A stretch of DNA of 64,000 nucleotides, from NCBI RefSeq assembly GCF_001401155.1, contig NZ_LJRO01000458.1, positions 186,001 to 250,000 of the forward strand, in the 5' to 3' direction. A program made the translations under genes and the position numbers. This stretch comes from Pseudomonas tremae (GTDB lineage: Bacteria; Pseudomonadota; Gammaproteobacteria; Pseudomonadales; Pseudomonadaceae). The notes below the pieces were generated by a model. That model searched no databases. It saw only the letters and a list, made by a program, of their open reading frames with translations, and was not told the DNA's origin. Each line of letters starts with the position of its first letter. The first letter of the stretch is position 1. Below are positions 17,614 to 26,148 of the stretch, piece after piece.

Positions 17614-17922
17614 CTATACCACCAGGTAACCGTTGCGGTGAAACCGCCTCAGTAATGGCGACGTATGGGCTGGTAAACGCGGGGTCAATCCCATCACGTC
17701 ATCTTCAGGTAGGGCAGCCTTCGCCTTTTGGATGACCGTCGGCATCCTGTTGAAGGGGAGGTCAATCATCGTCGCCCCGACAGTCTTGATCGTGAATGCC
17801 GGAGGATCTGGGGATGCTGTGTTGCTCACTAGTGGTTCCTCGCACAAATCCAGGCCTCTCGGCAAACGACGCAGCTCCGTTGCTGCACACTGACTGCGGG
17901 AGCCTAGCGCTACCGACTTCAC
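17614..17922 (-). CDS. Small paralogous protein 5, C-terminally truncated (102 aa)
   Basis: The start is GTG 17922, or a later ATG near 17770. Its end, VMGLTPRLPAHTSPLLRRFHRNGYLVV, matches the middle of paralogue 4 (TVRTSSLRRRFESHGYHV) and then stops where the other copies continue for 15-20 residues with the final strand. Either the gene is truncated or its last strand was lost by mutation. It is the most upstream of the five copies. Confidence 0.35.
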   Translation of the reverse strand: MKSVALGSRSQCAATELRRLPRGLDLCEEPLVSNTASPDPPAFTIKTVGATMIDLPFNRMPTVIQKAKAALPEDDVMGLTPRLPAHTSPLLRRFHRNGYLVV

Positions 17923-18145
17923 GCTCTGAACTCCTATTCAAGATCCCGCCTCTGCAGCAATTGCCCTGACCCGGACGTAACCCCTGCTGACCTGGGCTCT
18001 GCAGTCTGCCCAGAGCTAGAGGATAAAAATCGCAATCGACGGTTTAGGGCTAAATTGATATCTGGTAGAGAGATGTCGCCCTGAACCGCTGCCCTCACCC
18101 GCCTGCCTGACCCTCCCTGAGGTAGGTCGAGTCACGCGCCTACGA

Positions 18146-18183
18146 CGTAACGATACGACTACTATATACGGTAGAGTGTTACG
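18146..18183. promoter_or_regulatory. Nested inverted repeats, possible operator of the double-HTH regulator
   Basis: CGTAAC (18146-18151) pairs with GTTACG (18178-18183), and inside them CTAC (18159-18162) pairs with GTAG (18171-18174) around TATATACG. The site is 39 bp upstream of the regulator start. XRE-type regulators often bind such repeats at their own promoter. The TATATA core could also serve as part of a -10 box. Confidence 0.35.
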
Positions 18184-18221
18184 GCACAACATGGCTACAT
18201 CCTCGCTTTTGAGGAATACCT

Positions 18222-18695
18222 GTGTCGATGAAGGTGCCTTTCGCCGCGATACTTCGCGCGCTGCGATCTCAGAAAGGGTTGACCCAGGAGTCAATTCCCG
18301 AAGGGAGCAATCGTCAGTACCTGAGTCAACTCGAACATGGAAAGTCCAGCCCAACGTTAGACAAGCTGCAGGATTTGTCGGAGGCGTTCGGCGTCAGTAC
18401 CCTCGCCCTCATTGGAGCGGTCACTGCGGTTAAAGAAGACCTGACAGTCGATGATCTGATAGCAAAATTTGCCGCACAGATGAAGGCCTTAGAGGCCGAA
18501 GGCATCTTGGCTGCTGCCCGCGCTGAATTGAGCGGTGCCGAGCTGCTCACCCGCCCCGCCGGCCGCGTGATCGACCGGGCCTTGAGGGCGTCGATTCAGG
18601 AATGCAAAGCTCAGGGGCTGAGTCAGGCACAGACATCCCAAAATCTGGGTGTGAACAAAATGACAGTAAGCAGGTATTGGCGCGATCCTGACTGA
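18222..18695 (+). CDS. XRE-family regulator with a second C-terminal HTH (157 aa)
   Basis: GTG 18222 is favoured: GAGG lies 7 nt upstream, against 13 nt for ATG 18228. Residues 7-65 form an XRE/Cro HTH (LRSQKGLTQESI...SNRQYLSQLEHGKSSPTLDKL). The C-terminal 40 residues contain another HTH-like segment (CKAQGLSQAQTSQNLGVNKMTVSRYW) of the recombinase/Hin type. Two DNA-binding units joined by a helical linker could bridge two sites. It is divergent from the small-paralogue genes to its left and may regulate them. Confidence 0.65.
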   Translation: MSMKVPFAAILRALRSQKGLTQESIPEGSNRQYLSQLEHGKSSPTLDKLQDLSEAFGVSTLALIGAVTAVKEDLTVDDLIAKFAAQMKALEAEGILAAARAELSGAELLTRPAGRVIDRALRASIQECKAQGLSQAQTSQNLGVNKMTVSRYWRDPD

Positions 18696-18872
18696 CGTCG
18701 TCAGCGCGCAGAGGGTGCTGATGATTGGAGGGTTAGAGTGCATCCGCCAGCCAGGTGCATTTTTGGCTTTCGGTCAATGAGGCCGCGGGATGTGACAGGA
18801 CTCAGGTGAAGTCAGCATTGCCGCGGCTTTGCAATGGCCGAGGCTGCGACGCTTGGGGTTCGCAGGCTGGAC

Positions 18873-19133
18873 TCACTGGCGAACGGCACGCTTGCCACGC
18901 TTTTGCGTCTTGGCTAGTTTGAATCTAGAGTCACCAAGTTGCAGTGCACGGCCAGGATCTATCAGCGCCATTATTTCAAGTGAGCTGAAATCATATTCCC
19001 CGGCCAATTTATCTAGCTCCGCCAAAAAACGTGCAACCTTAACAACTTCAGGATCACGCAGAAGCGGCGCAATCGCCTCATACTCCATTGTTATTCTATT
19101 GCTAAGCTCGATAAACTCTTCCACACTAGTCAT
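18873..19133 (-). CDS. Small protein (86 aa) with faint MvaT/H-NS-like oligomerisation pattern
   Basis: ATG 19133 overlaps the stop of the preceding gene by 8 bp. The middle reads VARFLAELDKLAGEYDFSS followed by LEIMALIDPG, which resembles the MvaT/H-NS stretch before the linker (L..L...YG.S...I..ILDP). The DNA-binding C-terminal part of those proteins is replaced by a short basic tail (KTQKRGKRAVRQ). It could be a dominant-negative or island-borne nucleoid protein. The resemblance is weak. Confidence 0.4.
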   Translation of the reverse strand: MTSVEEFIELSNRITMEYEAIAPLLRDPEVVKVARFLAELDKLAGEYDFSSLEIMALIDPGRALQLGDSRFKLAKTQKRGKRAVRQ

Positions 19134-19641
19134 GAGACTTTTCTCCGACCTTAGATTCATTATCTTCCACATCAGTCGCCAGATTGAGATCATGCTCAGT
19201 ACTGCGACCGTTAAGGGAAGAAGACCCACTCTCCTGAGTCGGATTTCGATCTGACTTCGAATACACCTCAGAGTTATGTTTTGATTCGGCGGAACATCCA
19301 GTTGTAGACTTATCTGGCCTGCAATCTACGTCTTCTAACAATGAATCACGTCTTGGCTCCAGACGCTGCATCATTTCCAGAAGTGCAGTGTTGGTTCTCG
19401 CGTTCAGCTCCCCGGCGGCGCCACTCGCTTGCGCAGCTGACCCCTCATACCGTGACATCAACAAATCAAACACCTGTGTCATGCTGTATCCATGCCGCTC
19501 GGTCAGGTCTTCAAGCTTATGGTAAAACTCTACGTCCAGCTTGTAATCGAGCTCTTCCTGCTGCTTTTTGAGGTTGCGCAAGGCCTGCTCAAGCTCAAAC
19601 TCCTTGAGCCTGTACTCGACAAGCGTGTGCGTTCTGACCAT
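19126..19641 (-). CDS. Coiled-coil protein (171 aa), possible H-NS/MvaT-like or conjugation-related factor
   Basis: ATG 19641 is preceded by GGAG with 6-nt spacing. Residues 8-60 are a strong heptad-like helix followed by VEFYHKLEDLTERHGYSMTQV, similar in pattern to the neighbour's MvaT-like part. The remaining 100 residues are polar, Ser/Asp-rich and probably disordered. It is the first of a two-gene operon with the 86-aa protein. No enzyme motif is visible. A DNA-binding or oligomerising regulator is the best guess. Confidence 0.4.
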   Translation of the reverse strand: MVRTHTLVEYRLKEFELEQALRNLKKQQEELDYKLDVEFYHKLEDLTERHGYSMTQVFDLLMSRYEGSAAQASGAAGELNARTNTALLEMMQRLEPRRDSLLEDVDCRPDKSTTGCSAESKHNSEVYSKSDRNPTQESGSSSLNGRSTEHDLNLATDVEDNESKVGEKSHD

Positions 19642-19951
19642 CAATGACTCCGGCTTCGCGAGAGGATTCGAAAGACGACATACCCAGTATAATAGCCTTC
19701 GACCCTGAGAAAAACATTTATCGAAAGGCTACAAATTACGATGCAATATTGTTGTTTTTCAGGTAGTTATGAGTCAAATGACCTGTCTGCATTACCTTCT
19801 GTCGGAATGGCAGACCATAAGGCCTAGACCTCATTTCAGGGAACATGAGTTTTCTTCAAGACAGATTCACCACCGTTCCGACTATTACTCAGGAGGAAAC
19901 AATCCGCCGCCCCCTGACTCAAAAGGTGGCGCTAGCGCCTTCGCACCAGCC

Positions 19952-19973
19952 ATTTATCAATAGATTGATAAAT
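19952..19973. repeat. 22-bp palindrome with arms ATTTATCAAT / ATTGATAAAT
   Basis: Perfect 10-bp arms are separated by two bases, in the middle of an otherwise GC-richer stretch. The spacing suits a dimeric regulator or a recombinase core site better than a terminator, and no T-run follows. Confidence 0.45.
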
Positions 19974-20306
19974 AGCACATATCACGCTACCTGGGACGGC
20001 TGGATTGATCTGACAACATTGCCGCTTGCTCTGCCCGTTAGCAGCCGATACATGGATAGCGTGGCACAGTGCTGGGCAGCGATGGCTGGGGAGTACCAGG
20101 GAGATCAGCGTCTTGCAGCCTGCTTGGCATGTCGATTGTAGTCGAAGTCAAACGTGAGCAAGCCGAACCTGGCGCAGGATGGGGACGTCCAACACTCTCA
20201 ATATCACGCTAAAACGACGTCATCCTTGGTCTCGGGGCGTGCGCTGGAAACCTGCTGCGAGGTTCACGATCGCGGCATGCTCGTCGGTCTGTGAGAGCAG
20301 CCCTCT

Positions 20307-20343
20307 CACTGTGCCAGGTTCGCAGCGGGCGCCTGGCACAGTG
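20307..20343. repeat. Inverted repeat CACTGTGCCAGG / CCTGGCACAGTG
   Basis: Perfect 12-bp arms at 20307-20318 and 20332-20343 enclose 13 bases. It lies 180 bp beyond the end of the transposition genes. It may be a bidirectional terminator lacking T-runs, a resolution-type site, or a protein-binding element. Confidence 0.5.
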
Positions 20344-20521
20344 CCAAGGCGACTCAGTGTCAGATGAACCGTGATCGCTTCAGTGATTTCAGAGGTAGCG
20401 CGATTGGCTTCGCGATCGAGGTGGTCAAAGAATTAATCGAAGTCGGTCTGGGCTGACGCCACATCTCATAACTTTACAGTTGATGATCTTCAAGTTGAGT
20501 TCGCACGCCATGGCCTACGCT

Positions 20522-22603
20522 TTAATACCTGCGCTTGCGCCGAGGTTTAATTTTAAGGGCCCAAACGACACTCTCAAACTCTTGCTCGCTAAGCTTAGTT
20601 TCTGCCAAGGCCAGGTAACACTTCTTCTGCCTTTTATTAAGTGCAAGCAAACCTAACAAACCTACCTCATCGCGGGAAACCGGGAAAGGAATGGAGTATG
20701 GCCTAGTAGTATCTCTTATAAAATCCGCGTCGACTGAGTCAATTACATTGAATGCTATTCCCAGCATCCAGTAGGCAACCGCGACATCACGAGGCCGCGA
20801 TGAGTCTGGCATAAGTTGAGCTGACAATTTACCTTGCTGACGCTTTGTCGCGGAAATGGGCTTTGATGTATGGGAGAAAAAGTATGAACGTGCAAACCCT
20901 TGAGCCCCAGTCTCGCTCGAGTCTTGGAGCCAGCATGCGAGCAAGAACTCTGCGGCATCTGCGGAAGGCGAAGTCGTAGCCGATAGCCCTTTAAACCAAC
21001 ATTGGACTTTGGCCGTCAATGCAACAAGACGATCGCTGTCCTTCTCCGCCTGATTGGAGGATGAGTGCTGAAGGGGAAATTTGGTCGTGAGCCTGGAGGC
21101 CGGGCTGTCGATGTACTCCGCGAAAGCCCGCCAGGCCTTGTCCAAGAGCGTGAAGCCCGACGTACCGAGTCTCTCGAGCATCACGGGCGCATCGTGCCGC
21201 AAACATACACACCGTCGCGCCTGTCGCCACTCAAGGCGCCAAGCCGGGCTCACACCCGCTGCGAGATCGGATGTGAAGCACCCTGGACAGTAATTTAGAG
21301 CCTGCCGGTAGGGGATCATCTCAGCCACGGCTGTTCTGAACTGCTCGGATAGGTAGAGTCGATCTGCCACGCTCAGCGATCGCAGCAGCTCAAGATTGCC
21401 GAATTGCATGTCAGGGTCGGCGCCGCCCTTACTGCAGAATTCAATGAGCTCTTCAACCAGCATGTACTCAGAGCTGTGCGTCACCACCGCGCTGAGTCTC
21501 GCTACCCAGGAGGAGAAAGACTCGTTGTCGATGGCCGGAAAGGAATGCCGCAGATCCGTCAAAAATGGCTTCGATGCGATGACAGGTGCCTGCTTACCGC
21601 TTCCTGTATGACCTACTGCGTTACCATGATCGCGGGAAACCGATTCATCTTCCTCATAGGCCTCGACCCACGTGGGGTAAGTTTCAGACGCAATCTCGGC
21701 TACGTACTGATGTTGGCGCCCTACGTGGTGATTGGTTGATGTCCCGGTTGAGAGATCAACGATCTGCTCCATCAGTGTCGTTACTGAATGTCCTACCTTC
21801 CCTTTCGACGTCGCATGCACTGCAGCAACATCTATCTCATCTATACGTTCTACTGGGCACGGCGGCTGGAGACGTAAAGCCAGACTCGTGATGAAGTGAC
21901 CGAACCGCGCGTCAGCGGGCATCGGCAGCAGGTGCAACGTTCTGCTTTCGATGTTGGCATCTCTCAACGCAACCTTCATCCATTCAGCCGTATCGGGAAC
22001 ACCCATGAGCACGAATCTGGCCTCGGGGCTACCTCGAATAAGCTCGACAATAGCCGCCGCATTGGTCAGCTGATCAACCTCATCGCTCCCGTAATTCTCA
22101 AGGTCGTGAACAATGAAGGTGTCGTAATGCCGGGCTTCCAATACAGCGCGCTGCAAGCGATGCAGGCTGGCCGAGGTAGACCCAGCCTTTTTGCTAATTT
22201 CGTGAATCTGAAGCGAGACGTCCAGATTGGATTTGAAGCGGCCAGGATCAAGGACAGAGACCTTGTTCATCAGTAGAACCCGTTGCCCCCGTTCCCCCAG
22301 TCGGAAGTTGAGCTGCCTAGCAAAGGCGGTGGCTCCGCAACCAGGCTCTGCAAGGATCATCAGCACTTCTCGTCGACCAAGAACCCCCAGCTCACGCTGG
22401 TAGGTTAAGAGCTCAAGGCAGTCATTCAGCGCTTCTTGGTTGCCAGAGTCATCAGACCAAAATTCAAGGGTGTCGTGCCTGACCAAAAATTGAGTCCTCG
22501 TGAAGCTTGTTCTGGCTCTTGTTGAGGCTGTATGAGCCCACCGAACCCGCTGACTGGTAAATTCGGTCGCGAGCAGAAGTCCTGCTGAATCTGCTCGGGG
22601 CAT
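20522..22603 (-). CDS. AAA (TniB-like) - TniQ fusion protein with degenerate Walker A (693 aa)
   Basis: Residues about 40-260 look like a MuB/TniB-type AAA domain: LMILAEPGCGATAFARQL (82-98) is a Walker A in which the lysine is Ala91, and FIVHDLEN (163-170) is a Walker B. Residues about 348-500 look like TniQ: SFSSWVARLS, then a zinc-type CPGC (439-442) with CVCLRH (465-470). TniQ proteins select target sites and recruit the ATPase. A fused AAA domain lacking the catalytic lysine suggests a structural subunit that caps or nucleates the TnsC/TniB filament. It starts 29 bp after tniB with no clear ribosome site. The fusion reading rests on one uninterrupted frame. Confidence 0.65.
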   Translation of the reverse strand: MPRADSAGLLLATEFTSQRVRWAHTASTRARTSFTRTQFLVRHDTLEFWSDDSGNQEALNDCLELLTYQRELGVLGRREVLMILAEPGCGATAFARQLNFRLGERGQRVLLMNKVSVLDPGRFKSNLDVSLQIHEISKKAGSTSASLHRLQRAVLEARHYDTFIVHDLENYGSDEVDQLTNAAAIVELIRGSPEARFVLMGVPDTAEWMKVALRDANIESRTLHLLPMPADARFGHFITSLALRLQPPCPVERIDEIDVAAVHATSKGKVGHSVTTLMEQIVDLSTGTSTNHHVGRQHQYVAEIASETYPTWVEAYEEDESVSRDHGNAVGHTGSGKQAPVIASKPFLTDLRHSFPAIDNESFSSWVARLSAVVTHSSEYMLVEELIEFCSKGGADPDMQFGNLELLRSLSVADRLYLSEQFRTAVAEMIPYRQALNYCPGCFTSDLAAGVSPAWRLEWRQARRCVCLRHDAPVMLERLGTSGFTLLDKAWRAFAEYIDSPASRLTTKFPLQHSSSNQAEKDSDRLVALTAKVQCWFKGLSATTSPSADAAEFLLACWLQDSSETGAQGFARSYFFSHTSKPISATKRQQGKLSAQLMPDSSRPRDVAVAYWMLGIAFNVIDSVDADFIRDTTRPYSIPFPVSRDEVGLLGLLALNKRQKKCYLALAETKLSEQEFESVVWALKIKPRRKRRY

Positions 22604-22632
22604 CTGGATGACAGCGCTGATGTGGGTTCATA

Positions 22633-23598
22633 TTAGGGGGCGGGAATAACCCCCTGCGCCGGGACTTCTCGGACTTCCAGTTTTTTCAGAGCATCGGTCT
22701 TGCCCTGCATGCTGTTCCAGGCGTGAAGAATGCTGTCGGCATTGATGTATTCCTGCCCACTCTCCACCGCCATACGGCAAGCCTCCGCCAAGATATCTCT
22801 CAGAGCGCGGCGGGAGCAGTACGTGATGTACGCTCCATCGACCAAGGCCGTTGTCGTGGCGTTCTTTTTCAGATTGGCCAGGAGAGTGTTATTCACGACT
22901 GATGGCTGCATCAGGGGCATGTAGTACAAATAGCCTCGAATGAACGACTCGCCCTCATAATCGTTGTCCCATGGTGAGAGCGTGGCCACCCTGAGGTTGA
23001 ATCGGGACTTCAACGTGTCGTCCTCCCCATAGACCTTATTCAGCCCTTTAGGTGTCCCGCTCAGGATCACATTTAGCTGCCAGTCGGCCCCAGCAAAGCC
23101 TTTGATAGCGCCGTACTCTCGGTTCATCCGCTTCTCCGACAACGTCTGTTCTACCAGAGGGATCTCATCGATGAACACGCCGCGCACGTTGTTTTCCCTG
23201 ATCAGCCTCTGCGCTATCCCTGCGTCCCGATACGACTGGTTAAGGATTCTTTTATAGAATTTGGTACCAATCTCGGCCAGGAAGAGCTTCATGATGTTGA
23301 GGTTTGCAATGTTCTTGACGAGATCGATGTAGATTACTTTTCCCGCCCACTTGGATTCCGGCATGGAGCTTTGCGTTTGCCACCGTTGACCCAATGAAGA
23401 TTTTCCGAGACCAGGAAGCGCGACCAAGGACATGCCGGGATTAGAGGTGGTACGAGGCAAAGACAACAACCGTTGGACACTCTGTTCAGCCGCCATCGCC
23501 GTAGGGTGCAGCAGGAAAATCTCGCGCATGCAGGCCAGCGCCCTCTCCTCGCGAGGCAATTCCAACAGTTGCTGAGTCCTTTCATTGAGGTGATTCAT
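22633..23598 (-). CDS. tniB: Transposition AAA ATPase, TnsC/TniB-like (321 aa)
   Basis: An intact Walker A (ALPGLGKSS, K66) and Walker B (VFIDEIP, D144-E145) in a protein of the usual TniB length. These ATPases polymerise on DNA, choose the target with TniQ and activate the transposase. The start overlaps the transposase stop by ATGA. Unlike the following fusion protein its P-loop is complete, so this is the active ATPase of the pair. The symbol is by family. Confidence 0.75.
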   Translation of the reverse strand: MNHLNERTQQLLELPREERALACMREIFLLHPTAMAAEQSVQRLLSLPRTTSNPGMSLVALPGLGKSSLGQRWQTQSSMPESKWAGKVIYIDLVKNIANLNIMKLFLAEIGTKFYKRILNQSYRDAGIAQRLIRENNVRGVFIDEIPLVEQTLSEKRMNREYGAIKGFAGADWQLNVILSGTPKGLNKVYGEDDTLKSRFNLRVATLSPWDNDYEGESFIRGYLYYMPLMQPSVVNNTLLANLKKNATTTALVDGAYITYCSRRALRDILAEACRMAVESGQEYINADSILHAWNSMQGKTDALKKLEVREVPAQGVIPAP

Positions 23599-25493
23599 AG
23601 ATCATCATCTCCCATCATCGGAGGGGCTGGGCCGCGCTGCCGTTGAGCGCTATCCTCAGGTTTTTTGTCGCCGGCACCTTTTGTAGCGTTGTCGAGGCCT
23701 GTAGGGAGCAACGTAGACGCCACACGCTCCTGCAGAGCAGCTGATTCTTCGAGCCTTCTCCGCTCGCTATCAGTAACCAGGCTTTTCATCAGATCTCGTT
23801 GATCATTAATCATGTGCAGTCCAGCATCGGTCACCTCGCCCCGGGGCAGGCCAGACTTTCGCTTGATATTCCACTCCCACATCGTTTTTGGAACATAGAG
23901 TGGATGACTCTTGTCGATACCCTCGTTATTCTTCAGTTCTATTACATGCCATTTATCTTCAAACTCAACCCAGGCACGCCTTAGGTTGTTATGGTCAAGT
24001 TTGACCCGGACACGCGCGCCAACTTTATTTCTGTATGGCCCAACTTTATAAAGCAGACCTAAAGTTAATATCCCTTCACGCCGAACTCTTACATAGCGCT
24101 CATGCATGGCATCTATTCTAAACTGAAGAGGATCCTTCACAGTCCTTGGAGCTTTTATCACCCCATCCTGGATTCCAAAACTTTTTATCCACAGTTGGTT
24201 TGGAGTAAAGCCATCTCCGGGAGTCTCATGCCAAATACAAATCTGAGTTATGATTAGTATGAATAAGTCAGTAACGCTATACGTCGCCGTAGACTGGGGA
24301 TCTTCGCCACGTGCAATCTTTCGATTGGAGGCTATCGCACCTTTTAATCTTTGCATAAATAAAGGATTTATCTTGCCGAATCCTCGCTCGACCTCTCCTC
24401 CACTCTGGGGGCGCATTCGATTGTCAGGCTCTATACCGTGTTTAGCTAGCGCTGCTAAAACAGTTTTTGCATTCAAATCCCCGCCGCCATCGACACGATA
24501 GAGCTCTCCGGCGCCGTACTGTATCCAGAAATACGATCCCGAAAGTCCAAATTCTACAAGCAGGTCGGCCTTAGGCGTTACGGCCATCAACATAGCATCA
24601 GCAAGAGTATTTCTGGATGGGTATCGATACGAAAGCGAAAACCCTAGGAATGACCGAGTATGATCATCCACAATTATCGTCAGGTTGGGTCTACCGAGCC
24701 ATTCTCCAGTTTCAGGATCCACGGCGTGACAGTCTAGCGGGCTGTTGTCTGCATGGACAATCTGCAGAGCGTGAGTGGTCAAGACTCCACTGTCGAATGT
24801 ATCAAACTTATCTCGCGCAGCTTTCACTCCTTTGTTGCTAGCAAGAGCCTGGCGAGCTGAAATCTGGGCGTATCGTCTCCGGATGGTCGCATCTGCCGGG
24901 GCTTTCTGATTACGTTGCAAACAGCGAGCACGAACTCCATTTATGACAGCCTTTACTGTCCCACCTGGGCCAGTATGATCCTCGACGATAGCAGTAGCTA
25001 TGATGTCTTCGATATCCTTATCAAAACGGGTATCGCCTTTGCGTCGCCCTGGTTTGCCAGGAATAAGCGATTCCCAACTGGGCCACTGCCGATATTTCGC
25101 TAAGAGCTCATTGAGAATTGTTAACTTAACGTCTAGCGTCGTCATTGCGTGCAGCTTATCTTCTTTCGTTACCTCGTCAGCTTCATGCAACGGCTTGATG
25201 ACTCGCTCTCTCGCCTTAGCTACCAAGATCTGCTCAGGTGTGTAACGGGATGCTGGTTTGGGTTCGCTGTCCTCTTTCGCTCGCTGCTCGGCATCAGCCA
25301 GCGTTTGAACTCGTATACGATCTGTAGCCTCTGAATTAATTTTCTCCAGACTACCCCGTGGAGCGAGGAAAGGCGGTGTCAGCCTGTCTGAGGCCTGGAC
25401 GATATAGCTGTCCGATGCAACGTCGTATTCAGTAACCGTGAAAAGGCCACTGCGATCTTTGCTGAACACGGGCTCGCCGACGTTGAATTCCAT
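23595..25493 (-). CDS. tniA: DDE transposase of the TnsB/TniA (Mu-type rve) family (632 aa)
   Basis: The catalytic core carries D249 (VHADNSPLD), D335 (YRVDGGGDL) and Glu at 367 or 369 (GGEVERGF), the DDE triad of retroviral-integrase-fold transposases. GRPNLTIIVDDHTR (267-280) is the usual second core strand. Length and C-terminal beta-barrel region fit TnsB/TniA. It cuts and joins the transposon ends and should bind the repeats at 26149-26298. The gene is A/T-rich relative to the core genome. It starts 3 bp after the 184-aa gene. Confidence 0.8.
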   Translation of the reverse strand: MEFNVGEPVFSKDRSGLFTVTEYDVASDSYIVQASDRLTPPFLAPRGSLEKINSEATDRIRVQTLADAEQRAKEDSEPKPASRYTPEQILVAKARERVIKPLHEADEVTKEDKLHAMTTLDVKLTILNELLAKYRQWPSWESLIPGKPGRRKGDTRFDKDIEDIIATAIVEDHTGPGGTVKAVINGVRARCLQRNQKAPADATIRRRYAQISARQALASNKGVKAARDKFDTFDSGVLTTHALQIVHADNSPLDCHAVDPETGEWLGRPNLTIIVDDHTRSFLGFSLSYRYPSRNTLADAMLMAVTPKADLLVEFGLSGSYFWIQYGAGELYRVDGGGDLNAKTVLAALAKHGIEPDNRMRPQSGGEVERGFGKINPLFMQRLKGAIASNRKIARGEDPQSTATYSVTDLFILIITQICIWHETPGDGFTPNQLWIKSFGIQDGVIKAPRTVKDPLQFRIDAMHERYVRVRREGILTLGLLYKVGPYRNKVGARVRVKLDHNNLRRAWVEFEDKWHVIELKNNEGIDKSHPLYVPKTMWEWNIKRKSGLPRGEVTDAGLHMINDQRDLMKSLVTDSERRRLEESAALQERVASTLLPTGLDNATKGAGDKKPEDSAQRQRGPAPPMMGDDDL

Positions 25494-25496
25494 CGG

Positions 25497-26051
25497 TCAC
25501 TGCTGCCGTAGCTTGACTTTAGTGCTGTATTTATCGCCTTTCAACTGCCCCAGTTGAGCCCGAAACAGATGGTCGCGGTAGACCCCCAATCGCGATCGCA
25601 CAAAACCGAGCGTTGGGCGCGGAAGGCCCAATAGGTCGCACCGTGCGCAGATATGTCTCCAGCAATTGGCGACGGAATATTCAGGATGGGAAAACATCTT
25701 ATATTCATGCTGGATGATGTACGTAGTTACGGCAGGAAGCCGATAGCTGGCGTCAGCCAAGGACGTGATTTCGAGGTACTCATACATAGAATGCCCCCCA
25801 CTCTGAGGCGCTTCTGGAGCAACCAGAGAGCTGAAGAGCTTCCGAGCCTTTTTGATTTCAACAGCCATGTGCTCTTCAAACGCACCGGTACCGTCAGGAA
25901 TGACACGCACGCGCGAAGGGGGCAGCGTAAGCCGGAGACCATCGGAAAGCCTGCAGAGGCGAACTGCCTCGCGAGGTGGCTTGTGGATGCTGGTGACGAT
26001 CAGCAGATCTGGGTGGATGTCCGAATTGGCGAAAGCCCCTACGTAGGTCAT
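25497..26051 (-). CDS. Unrecognised first gene of the transposition operon (184 aa)
   Basis: It occupies the place of tnsA in Tn7 but shows no E/D...K nuclease motif and is shorter than TnsA. It has a basic C-terminus (FRAQLGQLKGDKYSTKVKLRQQ) and a Cys/His pair (CWRHICARC, about 129-137). Three bases separate it from the transposase gene, so it is surely cotranscribed. It could be an accessory end-binding or target-choice factor, or a regulator. No family is recognised. Confidence 0.5.
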   Translation of the reverse strand: MTYVGAFANSDIHPDLLIVTSIHKPPREAVRLCRLSDGLRLTLPPSRVRVIPDGTGAFEEHMAVEIKKARKLFSSLVAPEAPQSGGHSMYEYLEITSLADASYRLPAVTTYIIQHEYKMFSHPEYSVANCWRHICARCDLLGLPRPTLGFVRSRLGVYRDHLFRAQLGQLKGDKYSTKVKLRQQ

Positions 26052-26148
26052 TGCTCGACTCCAAGGTAGCGACCGGTATGGTCGGAAAGCTATTGGAGGA
26101 AAGAATAGACGCAGGTGGCCAGCGGTGTAGACCGCTTGTCCAAATTAC

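Larger units (their letters stand above)
19642..20521. other. 880-bp region between the small operon and the transposition genes
   Basis: There is no confident gene. A plus-strand frame at 19845-20141 (98 aa, MSFLQDRFTT...) has a poorly spaced ribosome site and no recognisable family. A 30-codon frame at 20364-20456 ends in a hydrophobic helix and may be a gene remnant. Two strong symmetric elements are present (19952-19973 and 20307-20343). No copy of the CGGAGATAAG repeat of the transposon end was found here. Confidence 0.4.

Noticed and set aside
25497..26051. TnsA nuclease
   Set aside because: No acidic-lysine nuclease motif is visible and the protein is too short.
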